NCBI GenBank assembly: GCA_963773035.1
Contig: CAVYZX010000009.1
Location: forward strand, 434,001 to 498,000
Source of the DNA: CAVRXZ01 sp963773035
GTDB taxonomy: Bacteria > Acidobacteriota > Vicinamibacteria > Vicinamibacterales > CAVVIG01
Reading direction: 5' to 3'
DNA length: 64,000 bases
A model generated the notes under the pieces. It made no database searches. It worked only from the letters and a program-made list of their open reading frames with translations, and was not told the origin of the DNA. The first letter of the stretch is position 1. Each line of letters opens with the position of its first letter. Of this stretch, positions 51,797-61,362 are shown piece after piece. The position numbers and the translations under genes were made by a program.

Positions 51797-52684
51797 CTAC
51801 CGGCTTGGACGGACGCCGATCGTCACGGACAAATCAACAGCCTTACCGCCGCGAACAAGACGCGCTGTGGCTTGTTGGCCAATCGGAATCCGATACAGCT
51901 GGTTCATCAGATCCTCGGGCGACTCGATCGGCGAGCTGTTCAGAGCCACCAGCAAGTCTCCCACCATCACGTTTGCCTTGGCCGCGGGACTCTCGGGCAT
52001 GACGCCGGTTATCAGAACGGCTTCGTGACGGTCTTCGGTTTCCCGTTGATTCTGGGGAATTGTCACAGGCTGCCCGACGATCCCCAGATATCCTCGGTGG
52101 ATGCGGCCCTGCTCGAGCACAGTGGCGGCTGTCTTCCATGCGATGCCGGCCGGAATCACCACGCCGAGACCGCGAATGGAGGCTGCCGTCGCCACGCCGA
52201 TCAGCGCGCCGGTTGTGTCGATGAAGGCGCCGCCGGCAAACCCGCCGTGCATCGGGGCGGTGGTACGAATGACCTGGTCGATCGCACGACGACGGCCCGT
52301 CGGGAGAGGTCCACCAATGACCGATACGATGCCGGCACTGGCGGTGACTGCGTTGCTCCAGGAGCGAGCGATCGCGAGCGCGAGGTTACCGACACGAGCC
52401 TCGGCCGTTGCCGGCACAATCGGTGGAGCTTCCAGGCCAGCGACGTTGAGCACGGCAAGATGTGTGGTGGGGTCCCAGCCCGCTAGCTCGGCGTCAAAGC
52501 CGCGGTTGTCCGGTCCTCGCACGTGCAGGTCGTCCTCGCGGCCAAGAGCGTGCATGGTTGTCACCACGACGTTCTGTGCGTAGACGAGGCCGCTGGCCGG
52601 CCGCCGGCGACCTTGGACTTGCACCACGGAGGGCGCCGCCGCTGCGACTGCGTCGGCCAGTTGATTCGAAAGTTCAGTCAGCAT
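51797..52684 (-). CDS. Catalytically dead HtrA-like protease homologue with PDZ
   Basis: 295 residues from ATG 52684; sequence further 5' is heptamer repeat and is not coding. The trypsin-like domain keeps His45 (TTMHALGRED), but the Asp position reads THLAVL (His75) and the serine loop reads APMHGGFAGG (Ala150). So it cannot be a normal protease. The PDZ domain (about 205-285) is present (MPESPAAKANVMVGD). It likely binds peptides or regulates the active S1C protease nearby. On the minus strand it precedes the LuxR gene. Confidence 0.88.
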   Translation of the reverse strand: MLTELSNQLADAVAAAAPSVVQVQGRRRPASGLVYAQNVVVTTMHALGREDDLHVRGPDNRGFDAELAGWDPTTHLAVLNVAGLEAPPIVPATAEARVGNLALAIARSWSNAVTASAGIVSVIGGPLPTGRRRAIDQVIRTTAPMHGGFAGGAFIDTTGALIGVATAASIRGLGVVIPAGIAWKTAATVLEQGRIHRGYLGIVGQPVTIPQNQRETEDRHEAVLITGVMPESPAAKANVMVGDLLVALNSSPIESPEDLMNQLYRIPIGQQATARLVRGGKAVDLSVTIGVRPSR

Positions 52685-52748
52685 GAGTCGATTCTTGCGA
52701 AGTTTTCCGGCGCGCGCATCACCCGAATTGGTGGGGTAGTCGATAGTC

Positions 52749-52797
52749 GTTGGTCGTTGGTCGTTGGTCGTTGGTCGTTGGTCGTTAGTCGTTAGGT
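52749..52797. repeat. Heptamer array GTTGGTC
   Basis: Five perfect GTTGGTC units followed by GTTAGTC and GTTAGGT, in the spacer between divergent genes. About 31 bases before the start of the next plus-strand gene. Confidence 0.92.
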
Positions 52798-52828
52798 TTC
52801 GTCGTTTGTCGTAGAATCGGGTCCTCCA

Positions 52829-53911
52829 ATGACGAGGCGCCGTCTTCTCCTCCTTTCCGCACATGTATTGGCGGCGTGTGCTATCTGGCTGCTTGCCGCT
52901 CCTGCGGCGCGCGCGACCGGCGACGGGCTTCCATCGTTTCTGGCAGATGACGAGTACTGGCGGATCGTAACAGGCTTCTCGGAGCGGCCCGGGACTTTCC
53001 CTTCCGACAACCTGTTGTCGAACGAACGGCTGCTTCAAGAGGTCATTCCAGAACTCGCGCGGATTGCCAGACCGAATGAAGTGTTTCTAGGAGTGGGGCC
53101 CGAGCAGAACTTCACGTATATTGCTGCACTCAAGCCGAGAATGGCTTTCATCGTCGACATCAGACGAGGAAATCTCGACCTTCATCTGATGTACAAAGCC
53201 TTGTTCGAGCTGTCTGCCGATCGGGCCGAGTTCGTGTCGAGACTCTTTTCGAAAAGTCGCCCGATTGGGCTCAGTTCGACTTCGTCGGTTTCTGAAATCT
53301 TCGATGCGTATGGGGCAGTCGATTCCAGTGATTCGCTGTACGTCGAAAGTCTTCGTGCCATCGTTGCCCGTCTCACCAAGACACATGGCTTTTCGCTATC
53401 CGCCGACGACATGCTGCGACTCCAGCGCACCCATCGAGCTTTCTACATCTACGGTCCGAATATTCAATATTCATCGACCCGGAGCGGCGGCCGCCGGGAC
53501 GAGCCGACGTATCGCGATCTGATGCTGGCGACCGACAGTGCCGGTCAACAGCGTAGTTTTCTCGCCAGCGAAGAGGCCTTCGCGTTCGTCAAAGACCTCG
53601 AGACGAGCAACCTGGTTGTCCCTCTCATCGGAAACTTCACAGGCCCCAAGGCCATTCGGGCGATCGCCGAGTACCTTGCCGGGAAGAAGTCGACGGTGGC
53701 GGCGTTCTACGTGTCGAACGTCGAGGAATATCTGCGGCGCGAAGGCACGTGGAACAGCTTCTGTGCGAACGTGGCGACGCTACCTCTGGACGAGTCGAGC
53801 ACATTCATTCGTTCCGTTCGCGAAACGACTCCCGGTGCTCGCTTCCGCCTCCTGTCGGAGCTGGGGGGCGTGGCTTCGGAAGTGAAGGCGTGCGAGCCGA
53901 AGCCGGAGTAA
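52829..53911 (+). CDS. Exported conserved protein, unknown function
   Basis: 360 residues with a signal peptide (LSAHVLAACAIWLLAAPAA). The body has GFSERPGTFPSDNLLSNERL, FLGVGPEQNFTYIAALKPRM and VDIRRGNLDLHLMYKALFEL. The GVGPEQN stretch and the surrounding alpha/beta pattern suggest a Rossmann-like, SAM-methyltransferase-like fold, but I see no clear cofactor motif. Homologues are known from Acidobacteria as hypothetical proteins. It precedes the cysteine dioxygenase gene by 23 bases. Confidence 0.75.
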   Translation: MTRRRLLLLSAHVLAACAIWLLAAPAARATGDGLPSFLADDEYWRIVTGFSERPGTFPSDNLLSNERLLQEVIPELARIARPNEVFLGVGPEQNFTYIAALKPRMAFIVDIRRGNLDLHLMYKALFELSADRAEFVSRLFSKSRPIGLSSTSSVSEIFDAYGAVDSSDSLYVESLRAIVARLTKTHGFSLSADDMLRLQRTHRAFYIYGPNIQYSSTRSGGRRDEPTYRDLMLATDSAGQQRSFLASEEAFAFVKDLETSNLVVPLIGNFTGPKAIRAIAEYLAGKKSTVAAFYVSNVEEYLRREGTWNSFCANVATLPLDESSTFIRSVRETTPGARFRLLSELGGVASEVKACEPKPE

Positions 53912-53934
53912 TTGCCTCCACCCAAGGAGCCAGT

Positions 53935-54585
53935 ATGTGTGATACGGGCCACCATCATGTCGATGGTTTCGGGTTTCTGGTCGATGTACCGGAGGTTCGC
54001 GAGCTGATTGCCGAAACACGCCGGGTGAGCGAGCGGTTTCACAGCAACGCGGACCGCGTCGAAGCGCTGCGGCCGGCGTTTCAAAAGCTGCTCTCCTCCG
54101 ATGGATGGTTGCCGCAGGCATGTGCCGGGCCGGACGAAACGAGCCGCATGGGCGGAGGCATCGGACAATATGCGCTTTACCGGGCGGAGGACGGCTCGCT
54201 CTGCTTGTTTTCACTGGTCGTGCCGGTTGGCGCCGAAACGCCCGTGCACGATCATCTCGCGTGGGGCATCGTCGGCGTCTATCGGGGGGCCCAGGACGAG
54301 ACCGTTTATCGTCGCCTTGATGATGGGAGCGATCCGGAAAAGGCCGTTCTCGAGGTCGCCAAACAACAGACGCTGACACCCGGCGAGTGCTACACGTTGC
54401 TCCCTCCGACCGACGACATTCATTTCGTCAGAACCACTTCGGCTGTGCCGTCGATATCCATTCATCTTCTGGCGAACGACACGGCATGTGTCTGGCGGCA
54501 CCGCTTCGATCCTGATGCGGGAACGGTGACTCCGTTTCGATCGGGTTACGCCAACGCCCCGTGCCCTCCCGAGGCGAAGACATGA
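53935..54585 (+). CDS. Cysteine dioxygenase-like cupin protein
   Basis: 216 residues from ATG 53935, directly after AAGGAGCC. A cupin with the CDO metal site: PVHDHLAWGIVGVYRGAQDE gives the two histidines, and DDIHFV supplies a third. The N-terminal part (LIAETRRVSERFHSNADRVE) is helical. Family members oxidise cysteine or related thiols with O2 to sulfinic acids, and the residues here leave the exact thiol open. The stop overlaps the dienelactone hydrolase start (ATGA), so the two are coupled. Cytoplasmic. Confidence 0.85.
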   Translation: MCDTGHHHVDGFGFLVDVPEVRELIAETRRVSERFHSNADRVEALRPAFQKLLSSDGWLPQACAGPDETSRMGGGIGQYALYRAEDGSLCLFSLVVPVGAETPVHDHLAWGIVGVYRGAQDETVYRRLDDGSDPEKAVLEVAKQQTLTPGECYTLLPPTDDIHFVRTTSAVPSISIHLLANDTACVWRHRFDPDAGTVTPFRSGYANAPCPPEAKT

Positions 54586-55286
54586 GCGTCCAGAGTGAAT
54601 GGGTCGATCTGAAGGTCGATGACGGAACGGAAATGCGGGCGTGGATATCCCGGCCCAAAGAGCAGTCACCCACGCGCGGCCTTTTGGTGTTTCAGGAGGC
54701 CTTCGGCGTGGATCCCCATATTCGCGACGTTGCTGCGCGATTTGCTGAGGCCGGTTTCCTGGCAATTTCCCCCGAGCTGTTTCATAGAACGGCCCCGGGA
54801 TTTGAAGGCAGTTACAGCGACTTTCCGGGCGTCATGCCCCATCTTCAGGCAATCTCCGAAAAGGGCCTGGACGCCGACGTTCGTGCGGCATTCGGGTGGC
54901 TCGAGCGTGCCGGTCTGGCCGGCAACGTCGCAGCGGTCGGTTACTGCCTGGGCGGACGAGTGGCGTTCGTGGCGAATTCGGCAGTGCCGCTGAAGGCGGC
55001 GGCATCGTATTACGGTGGACGTATTCCGCCATTGCTCGGACGTGCCCCGCGATTATCGGGACCGATGCTGTTCTTCTGGGGCGGCCTCGATCATCACGTG
55101 CCCGAAACCGAACGGCAGGCAGTCGCCAAAAGCGTCGGCGGTGCGAGCAAGCCCTTCGTCGACGTCACCTTTTCGGATGCGGACCATGGGTTCTTCAACG
55201 ACGCGCGGAGCAGCTATCATCCAGCCGCCGCGGCCCAGGCGTGGACGCTCACGCACGCGTTCTTCGACACCTACTGTCCGCGTTGA
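54582..55286 (+). CDS. Dienelactone hydrolase family protein
   Basis: 234 residues, ATG overlapping the upstream stop. The alpha/beta hydrolase triad is Cys122 (GYCLGG), Asp170 (GGLDHHVP) and His202 (DADHGF), as in dienelactone hydrolases. QEAFGVDPHIRDVAARFAEA is a family block. It hydrolyses a lactone or ester; the true substrate is unknown. Coupled to the CDO-like gene, so possibly part of a small thiol or aromatic catabolic unit. Confidence 0.92.
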   Translation: MSVQSEWVDLKVDDGTEMRAWISRPKEQSPTRGLLVFQEAFGVDPHIRDVAARFAEAGFLAISPELFHRTAPGFEGSYSDFPGVMPHLQAISEKGLDADVRAAFGWLERAGLAGNVAAVGYCLGGRVAFVANSAVPLKAAASYYGGRIPPLLGRAPRLSGPMLFFWGGLDHHVPETERQAVAKSVGGASKPFVDVTFSDADHGFFNDARSSYHPAAAAQAWTLTHAFFDTYCPR

Positions 55287-55305
55287 CGCTCCGGCTGGCC
55301 TTCGT

Positions 55306-56016
55306 GTGAACGTCAGTAAACAGCGAATTCAAGGCGGCGAGGCCACCTCCGATGTGGTCGTGTCGGCGCATGTCGGCGGCAATGCGGAGGTGTTCTCGAA
55401 AATCCTTCGATTGCACGTTCCGAAGGGCGCGAAGATCGCCGACATCACGTGGGGTCGTGGTGTGTTCTGGAAACACGTTCCGCCTGGTGACTACGACGTT
55501 CATCCGTCGGACCTCAAGACCGGCACCGATTGCTGCCAACTTCCGTATGCGAACGACGAATTCGACTGCGTGGTCTTCGATCCGCCGTACATGGAGGGGT
55601 TCTTTCGTCGTGCGACGCGCCAGCTTCCCGGCTCGGGCACGCACGCAGCCTTTCGAACGGCTTACTCGAGCGGCAGGATCACCGATGTGGAGGGCCCCAA
55701 GTGGCATGCCGCGGTCGTGGATCTCTACCAGCAGGGCGGCAGAGAAGCAGCCCGCGTGCTCAAGCGAAACGGTATTTTCATCGTGAAGTGCCAGGACGAG
55801 GTGAGCGCGAATCGGCAGTGGCTCACGCACGTCGAGATCATCAACGGCTATGCCGCGCTGGGCTTCTATGCGCGGGATCTATTCGTCGTGGTTCGCCCGA
55901 ACCAGCCCGGCGTCAGCCGACTGCTGAAACAAGTGCACGCCAGAAAGAATCACTCCTACTTTCTGGTCTTTCAGAAATCAACGTCGGTCCAGAAGACGCC
56001 GTCCGCCTCCCTCTGA
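55306..56016 (+). CDS. DNA methylase-like protein
   Basis: 236 residues from GTG 55306 (start uncertain). Motif I-like IADITWGRGVFWKHV (about 45-58) and the catalytic FDPPYMEGFF (91-100) are those of N4-cytosine or N6-adenine methylases. The C-terminal half has EAARVLKRNGIFIVKCQDE, as in many orphan methylases. No restriction endonuclease, specificity subunit or other defence gene is beside it, so it may be an orphan regulatory methylase. Convergent with the zinc protease gene. Confidence 0.85.
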   Translation: MNVSKQRIQGGEATSDVVVSAHVGGNAEVFSKILRLHVPKGAKIADITWGRGVFWKHVPPGDYDVHPSDLKTGTDCCQLPYANDEFDCVVFDPPYMEGFFRRATRQLPGSGTHAAFRTAYSSGRITDVEGPKWHAAVVDLYQQGGREAARVLKRNGIFIVKCQDEVSANRQWLTHVEIINGYAALGFYARDLFVVVRPNQPGVSRLLKQVHARKNHSYFLVFQKSTSVQKTPSASL

Positions 56017-56044
56017 GTACAACTCGCCGGTCTGAACTCCGGCA

Positions 56045-56740
56045 CTACGACTTGTGATCGCGGCCCGGGCTTGCAGGGGCCGCCGGCTTCTCGCGCGGCG
56101 ACGAAGGCACTTCAGCCAACACACCAGTCGCTGTTCGGCGCTCCAGCAGCTTGATCTGGTCTGGCAGAAGACGAAAGAGATCGGTTCCCGGAACCACCAT
56201 GTCGGAGACGGTCAGACGCGGCCGCATCAGGCCGTCAGATGCGTGCGCGCTCGACCGCAGGAGATAGTGCCCAAGCTCGTGAGCAATGCCTCGCGCAAGT
56301 GCCTGTTTCACGAAGCGCGCCCTGAAGTTTGAAGGGAAGTCTCGAATGGGTCGCCCACCCCACTGCCCGTCCGCCAGAAGTCTTGTGATGACGGCCGTCG
56401 AAACGGTGACCGTATTCGAAGGCTTTCCGGGCGCGCTGAAATCGATCCAACCCAGAGACGCCGCATCCAACGAGCTCCCAGGTTTCGGGCGATCGACGAT
56501 CGCCACCCGCACTTGATCGTCGTATGGTGTGTTGCTGATCGCGTCCTTGCCGTCAAACTCGAGGTCGAGATAGGGCATCCAAATAGCCCGGACATCGTCC
56601 ATCACCTCACTGACATGGACGCTGTCGTTGGCGGTTCGCAGGTCGACCGAGACGAGTACCCGCAGGCGGTGCCGGGTTGGCGTCGGGTCAACTGCGGGAT
56701 CGCTGGCAGCCAGCGAGAGCGCGAGGGCCAGGAGAAGCAT
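56045..56740 (-). CDS. Exported zinc metalloprotease-like protein
   Basis: 231 residues with a signal peptide (MLLLALALSLAASD). HELGHYLLRSSAH (154-166) gives HExxH plus a further His eight residues on, and GLMRPR (171-176) looks like a Met-turn. This is a metzincin-like layout with unusual spacing. The C-terminus is Pro/Ala-rich. It may process periplasmic proteins. Not part of an obvious operon; 173 bases with no gene lie upstream. Confidence 0.8.
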   Translation of the reverse strand: MLLLALALSLAASDPAVDPTPTRHRLRVLVSVDLRTANDSVHVSEVMDDVRAIWMPYLDLEFDGKDAISNTPYDDQVRVAIVDRPKPGSSLDAASLGWIDFSAPGKPSNTVTVSTAVITRLLADGQWGGRPIRDFPSNFRARFVKQALARGIAHELGHYLLRSSAHASDGLMRPRLTVSDMVVPGTDLFRLLPDQIKLLERRTATGVLAEVPSSPREKPAAPASPGRDHKS

Positions 56741-56913
56741 GCCAAATCGTCACGGTCCCTATTCGTCAGAGCCAAGGAGAAAGGGACAAATGGCAGGTAC
56801 TGGTGCAATCCGTGTGACGAATGGCCGTTCTTCGGTGACGAACGTCTAACAAGCCACAGGTGTCGCCCAGCGTAACTCTTGATTTTGAGCCTCGGATGAA
56901 CGGATAGTCGGGT

Positions 56914-58034
56914 ATGGTCCAGCGGGTTCCCGTTCCACACCTGGCGCTGTTCGGCCTTGCGACCGTACTGGGTGTTTCGTCCACCATTCAGGTTCACCTG
57001 GTGGAAACGCTCGAAGGCATGGACAGGTCGCCGATTGTCCGGCTGCTTGGCCTGAACCTCACCTATTGGTACGTTCCGGTCCTCCTGGCGCCGACCATCA
57101 TGGCTGTGGCGCTTCGTTACGGGCTTTGGCGTGTGCCCTGGCCGAAGCAGGCGCTCGTGCACGTGACGGGCTGTGCAGTCTACTCGGTCGTCCATACCGT
57201 GGTGCTGCTGGTAGCGCGGGCCTTGCTTTTTCCGCAGGGCCGACCGAACTCGCTCGCCGGACTGTGGAAGTACACGCAGATGGAGTACCTGGGACAGCTG
57301 GACTGGATGTTGATGTCCTACTTTTCCCTCGTCGGACTGGCTCATGCCCTGGCATATCGACGCGAGTCTGAAATCCGCGCCCTCGATGCGGCTCGTCTCG
57401 AGACGCGCCTGGTCCAGGCACAGTTGCAGGCGCTGCAGCGCCAGCTCCATCCTCACTTTCTCTTCAACACGCTCAACACGATCTCGGGCTTGATGCGGAC
57501 CAGCGTCGACGCAGCCGACGTCATGATCGATCGGCTTGGGGACCTGCTTCGCATGACGCTGGACACGTCCGACACTCAGCAGGTGTCGCTGAAGCGCGAG
57601 CTCGAAGTTCTCCGGAAGTATCTCGAGATCGAGCAGACACGCTTCGGTCCGCGCCTGACCGTCGGGATCTTCGCCGAGCCGGAAACGCTCGATGCGCGGG
57701 TGCCGAATCTGCTCCTGCAGCCGCTCGTCGAAAACGCGGTCCGTCATGGGATTGCTCCGCACGCGCGACCGGGCTGGATCAGCGTCCACGCAAAGCGGAA
57801 CGACGCTCGTTTGCTGGTAGAGGTCCGCGACAGCGGCGACGGCGCGGCTCCCGATCGCTTGAAAGCACTCAACCGCGGTGTTGGCCTCGGCAACACGCGC
57901 GCTCGCCTCGAACATCTGTATCCCTCCGCCCATCAGTTCGCCTTCGCGAACCTGGACGAAGGCTTTTGCGTCACAGTGAATATTCCGTTTGAGACCGTGC
58001 AGCCGGCTGCCGAATTGGTTTCAGTGGGTGCCGC

Positions 58035-58038
<4 letters not shown>
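56914..58038 (+). CDS. LytS/YehU-type sensor histidine kinase
   Basis: 374 residues. Four to five membrane helices (about 10-145), then a His_kinase domain with QLHPHFLFNTLNTISGLM (His181) and an HATPase domain (QPLVENAVRHGIAP, VRDSGDG, GVGLGNTRARL). The sensor part has no recognised ligand domain. Stop overlaps the response-regulator start (ATGA). Confidence 0.94.
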
Positions 58039-58805
<767 letters not shown>

Positions 58806-58825
58806 ACGTTGCCGCGCTACCGGGA

Positions 58826-59200
58826 TTACCGGGACCAGCTCCAACCGTCGGCCGGGCGCTTGATGCTCTTCAAGTGGATTCGACGCTCTGACGGATTACG
58901 GCCTGGACTCCCGGAGACGATCAGCCAATCGCCGGGTTTCAGGGTATCAGCCATCACGCCGCGCTGGCTCAGCCGGGTTGGCCCGGCCCATTCGGCCGCG
59001 AATCGTTGCATCCCGCCTTCACCGTCTTTGGCCATCACGTGCACCCAAGCGTGCGGACTGCGGTAGTCGAATTGCACCAGTTCGCCTTCAATCGAGATCG
59101 TCTGTTCTTCGAGATAGTGAGCGGCAAACGAATGGTGGGCGGAGGCCGGGACACCGGCTACAACAGCGGCGCATAGCAAGGCGAATAGTGTGCGTCTCAC
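58826..59200 (-). CDS. DUF6152 family exported protein
   Basis: 124 residues, GTG start with GGAGGAGG upstream. Signal peptide (LFALLCAAVVAGVPASA), then AHHSFAAHYLEEQTISIEGE, FDYRSPHAWVHVMAKD and GVMADTLKPGDWLIVSG, which are the DUF6152 blocks. Small periplasmic beta protein of unknown function, common in Acidobacteria. Confidence 0.88.
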   Translation of the reverse strand: MRRTLFALLCAAVVAGVPASAHHSFAAHYLEEQTISIEGELVQFDYRSPHAWVHVMAKDGEGGMQRFAAEWAGPTRLSQRGVMADTLKPGDWLIVSGSPGRNPSERRIHLKSIKRPADGWSWSR

Positions 59201-59304
59201 GAGTTTTCCTCCTCCCTCGGCGTGACCATCCTAGCGCGACAGGCTTGGCCGCGCCAACTCCAGCTGATCGTGCTCACGGTCGCTGTCGGTGATACGCTTC
59301 GTAC

Positions 59305-60144
59305 GTGACGATGGCGCGCGGTTTCGTGACGGCGATTGCGTGCATGCCGCTCGTTGTGAGTGCGACTGCGCAAGGTCGGCCGGTTCCGCCGCTGCCTCCC
59401 GTGGGCTCAAAAGTGCCAGTTGCCTCGTACCGAGTCGTCCGCGCTTATCCTCACGATCCACGCGCCTTCACCCAGGGCCTCGAGTACGACGGGGGCGTGT
59501 TGTACGAGGGGACCGGACAGAATGGTGCGTCGTGGCTGCGCAAGGTCAATTTGACGACAGGTCGAGTGCTCCAGGAGATTCAACTCGCCAACGAGTACTT
59601 CGGCGAGGGCATCACAATCTGGCGTTCGAACATTCTGCAACTGACATATCTATCGGAGATCGGTTTTGTGTACGACCGAAATACCTTTACCCGACAGCGG
59701 ACGTTTCGATACAAGGGGGAGGGATGGGGTCTCACGCACGATGCCGACTCGATCATCATGAGCGATGGCACGGCGTCGCTCCGGTTTCTGAATCCGACGA
59801 CTCTCGAGGAAACGCGACGTCTGCTGGTGACCGACGCCGGTGTGCCGATTAGGGACTTGAACGAGCTGGAATATGTTCGCGGTGAAATCTACGCCAACGT
59901 GTATCAGACGGATTTCATTGCGCGGATCTCTCCCACGACTGGCCGTGTTTTGGGCTGGATCGACCTTCAGGGCCTTCTCGATCGGGCGGATCGCGCAGGG
60001 GTGGACGTGCTGAATGGCATTGCTTACGATTCTGTCGGTCGTAGACTGTTCGTGACCGGCAAGCTCTGGCCCAAGTTGTTCGAAATCAGCCTGATAGACG
60101 TGGCACCGGGTTTGCCACAGAGTGGTAGCAGGCGTGGACCTTGA
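59305..60144 (+). CDS. Glutaminyl-peptide cyclotransferase
   Basis: 279 residues, GTG 59305 or ATG 59311. Signal peptide (FVTAIACMPLVVSATAQ). Five-bladed propeller of the bacterial/plant-type QC family: HDPRAFTQGLEYDGGVLYEG, SWLRKVNLTTGRVLQEI, NELEYVRGEIYANVYQTD and NGIAYDSVGRRLFVTGKLW. It converts N-terminal Gln to pyroglutamate in the periplasm. Confidence 0.92.
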   Translation: MTMARGFVTAIACMPLVVSATAQGRPVPPLPPVGSKVPVASYRVVRAYPHDPRAFTQGLEYDGGVLYEGTGQNGASWLRKVNLTTGRVLQEIQLANEYFGEGITIWRSNILQLTYLSEIGFVYDRNTFTRQRTFRYKGEGWGLTHDADSIIMSDGTASLRFLNPTTLEETRRLLVTDAGVPIRDLNELEYVRGEIYANVYQTDFIARISPTTGRVLGWIDLQGLLDRADRAGVDVLNGIAYDSVGRRLFVTGKLWPKLFEISLIDVAPGLPQSGSRRGP

Positions 60145-60221
60145 CCCAGCCGTGCAGAAAACCTTCTCGGTGCACGGCCTTTCAAACCGCTCGCTAGTGT
60201 CCGCCGTTGTTGCAGACTGGC

Positions 60222-61193
60222 ATGCGTGTCGACGGAGTTTTCGTGCGAACAGTCGTTTCGGCGTTGTGCGTGACCGCGGTCGTGGGCTTTGCTGCGACCG
60301 TTTGCGCCCAGGAGCCATCGCTTCCAACGTTCAAATCCTCCGTGAACCTGGTGCCCATCAGCGCCGTGGTTCACGACCGCAAGGGTCGGCCTGTCGGCGC
60401 ACTGACGGCCGCGGACTTCGAGGTCTTCGACAAAGGCGAGCGCCGCCGCATCCTTGATTTTCAGGTCGACCGGACGAGCCCCCTTTCGCTGGCACTCCTG
60501 GTTGACGCGAGCGGCAGCATGGTGATGGGTCCGCGGTTGCCCTTTGCGCGAAAAGTGGTCGAGCGCATGCTCGCCGATCTCGCCGAGGGGCGCGACGAGG
60601 TCGGACTTTTCACCTTCGATCAGGATCTGCACGAAGAACAGTCGTTTACCTATCATCCGACGGGAATCGATCGAGTAGTCGGCAGCGTTGAGCCGTTTGG
60701 AACGACCTCGTTGTACGACGCCATCGCCGCGACGGCCCGCCGTTTCGATGCGCGCTCTTCCGCTCGCCGCGCCATCGTCGTCTTCACCGACGGCCTCGAC
60801 ACGAGCAGCAAGCTGACACCCGGGGAAGTGTCTGCGCTCGCGAGCTCCATCGATGTGCCGGTGTACATCGTGGTGACGGTGTCGCCAATCGACTACGCGC
60901 AACACCTCGATCGCGAGACCAGCGGCGTGCCGCAAGCGAGGGGCGATCTGCGGGACCTGGCTCAGTGGACGGGCGGGGATCTACTGTGGACGACTGCGAC
61001 TGAAAGCGCGGGGCTGCGCGCCTTTCAGATTCTCTCGGAGCTCCGGCACCAATATCTGATTGCCATCGAGGCGGCCGACGATAGCGACTGGCGGCCGATC
61101 GACGTCCGCGTCCGCGATCGCAAGTTGACGGTCCGGGCCCGCAGCGGCTATTTCAACCGCGAGGCATCGCCAAACGGCCGATCCGAAAAGTAG
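60222..61193 (+). CDS. Secreted VWA-domain protein (TIGR03436 type)
   Basis: 323 residues from ATG 60222 (an in-frame TTG lies 15 bases upstream). Signal peptide ends at TVCAQ. KSSVNLVPISAVVHDRKGRP and FEVFDKGERRRILDF form the TIGR03436 N-terminal block. The VWA domain has a MIDAS DASGS, a Thr in FGTTSLYDAI, and FTDGLD. TIGR03436 proteins are almost confined to Acidobacteria and nearby groups, so this supports the taxonomic guess. Role unknown, probably adhesion or assembly. It follows the cyclase gene with a 77-base gap. Confidence 0.92.
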   Translation: MRVDGVFVRTVVSALCVTAVVGFAATVCAQEPSLPTFKSSVNLVPISAVVHDRKGRPVGALTAADFEVFDKGERRRILDFQVDRTSPLSLALLVDASGSMVMGPRLPFARKVVERMLADLAEGRDEVGLFTFDQDLHEEQSFTYHPTGIDRVVGSVEPFGTTSLYDAIAATARRFDARSSARRAIVVFTDGLDTSSKLTPGEVSALASSIDVPVYIVVTVSPIDYAQHLDRETSGVPQARGDLRDLAQWTGGDLLWTTATESAGLRAFQILSELRHQYLIAIEAADDSDWRPIDVRVRDRKLTVRARSGYFNREASPNGRSEK

Positions 61194-61259
61194 CCTTTCC
61201 CAGCCAAGGCAGCCTTTCCTCGTCCTAAGCTCAACCGAACTTCCGACCCTCCTGGCCCG

Positions 61260-61265
61260 TATAAT
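61260..61265 (+). promoter_or_regulatory. Candidate -10 box for egtB-egtD
   Basis: A perfect TATAAT about 98 bases before the egtB start, in an otherwise GC-rich spacer. The -35 region (GAACTT-like) is weak. Confidence 0.4.
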
Positions 61266-61362
61266 GACGGGCTCGCCGCCGCGTCAATCGGACTGCGACG
61301 CGTGAAGCCATCGCGGCTCATCGCGATCGTGCGCGAATCTTGCAAGCCGGAGGCAGAACCCT

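Noticed and set aside
52685..53038. N-terminal extension of the dead protease
   Set aside because: It encodes the GTTGGTC array and overlaps the divergent gene; the ATG at 52684 is the credible start.
55306..56016. Restriction-modification or anti-phage island around the methylase
   Set aside because: No endonuclease, helicase or other defence gene lies beside it; neighbours are metabolic or secreted proteins.
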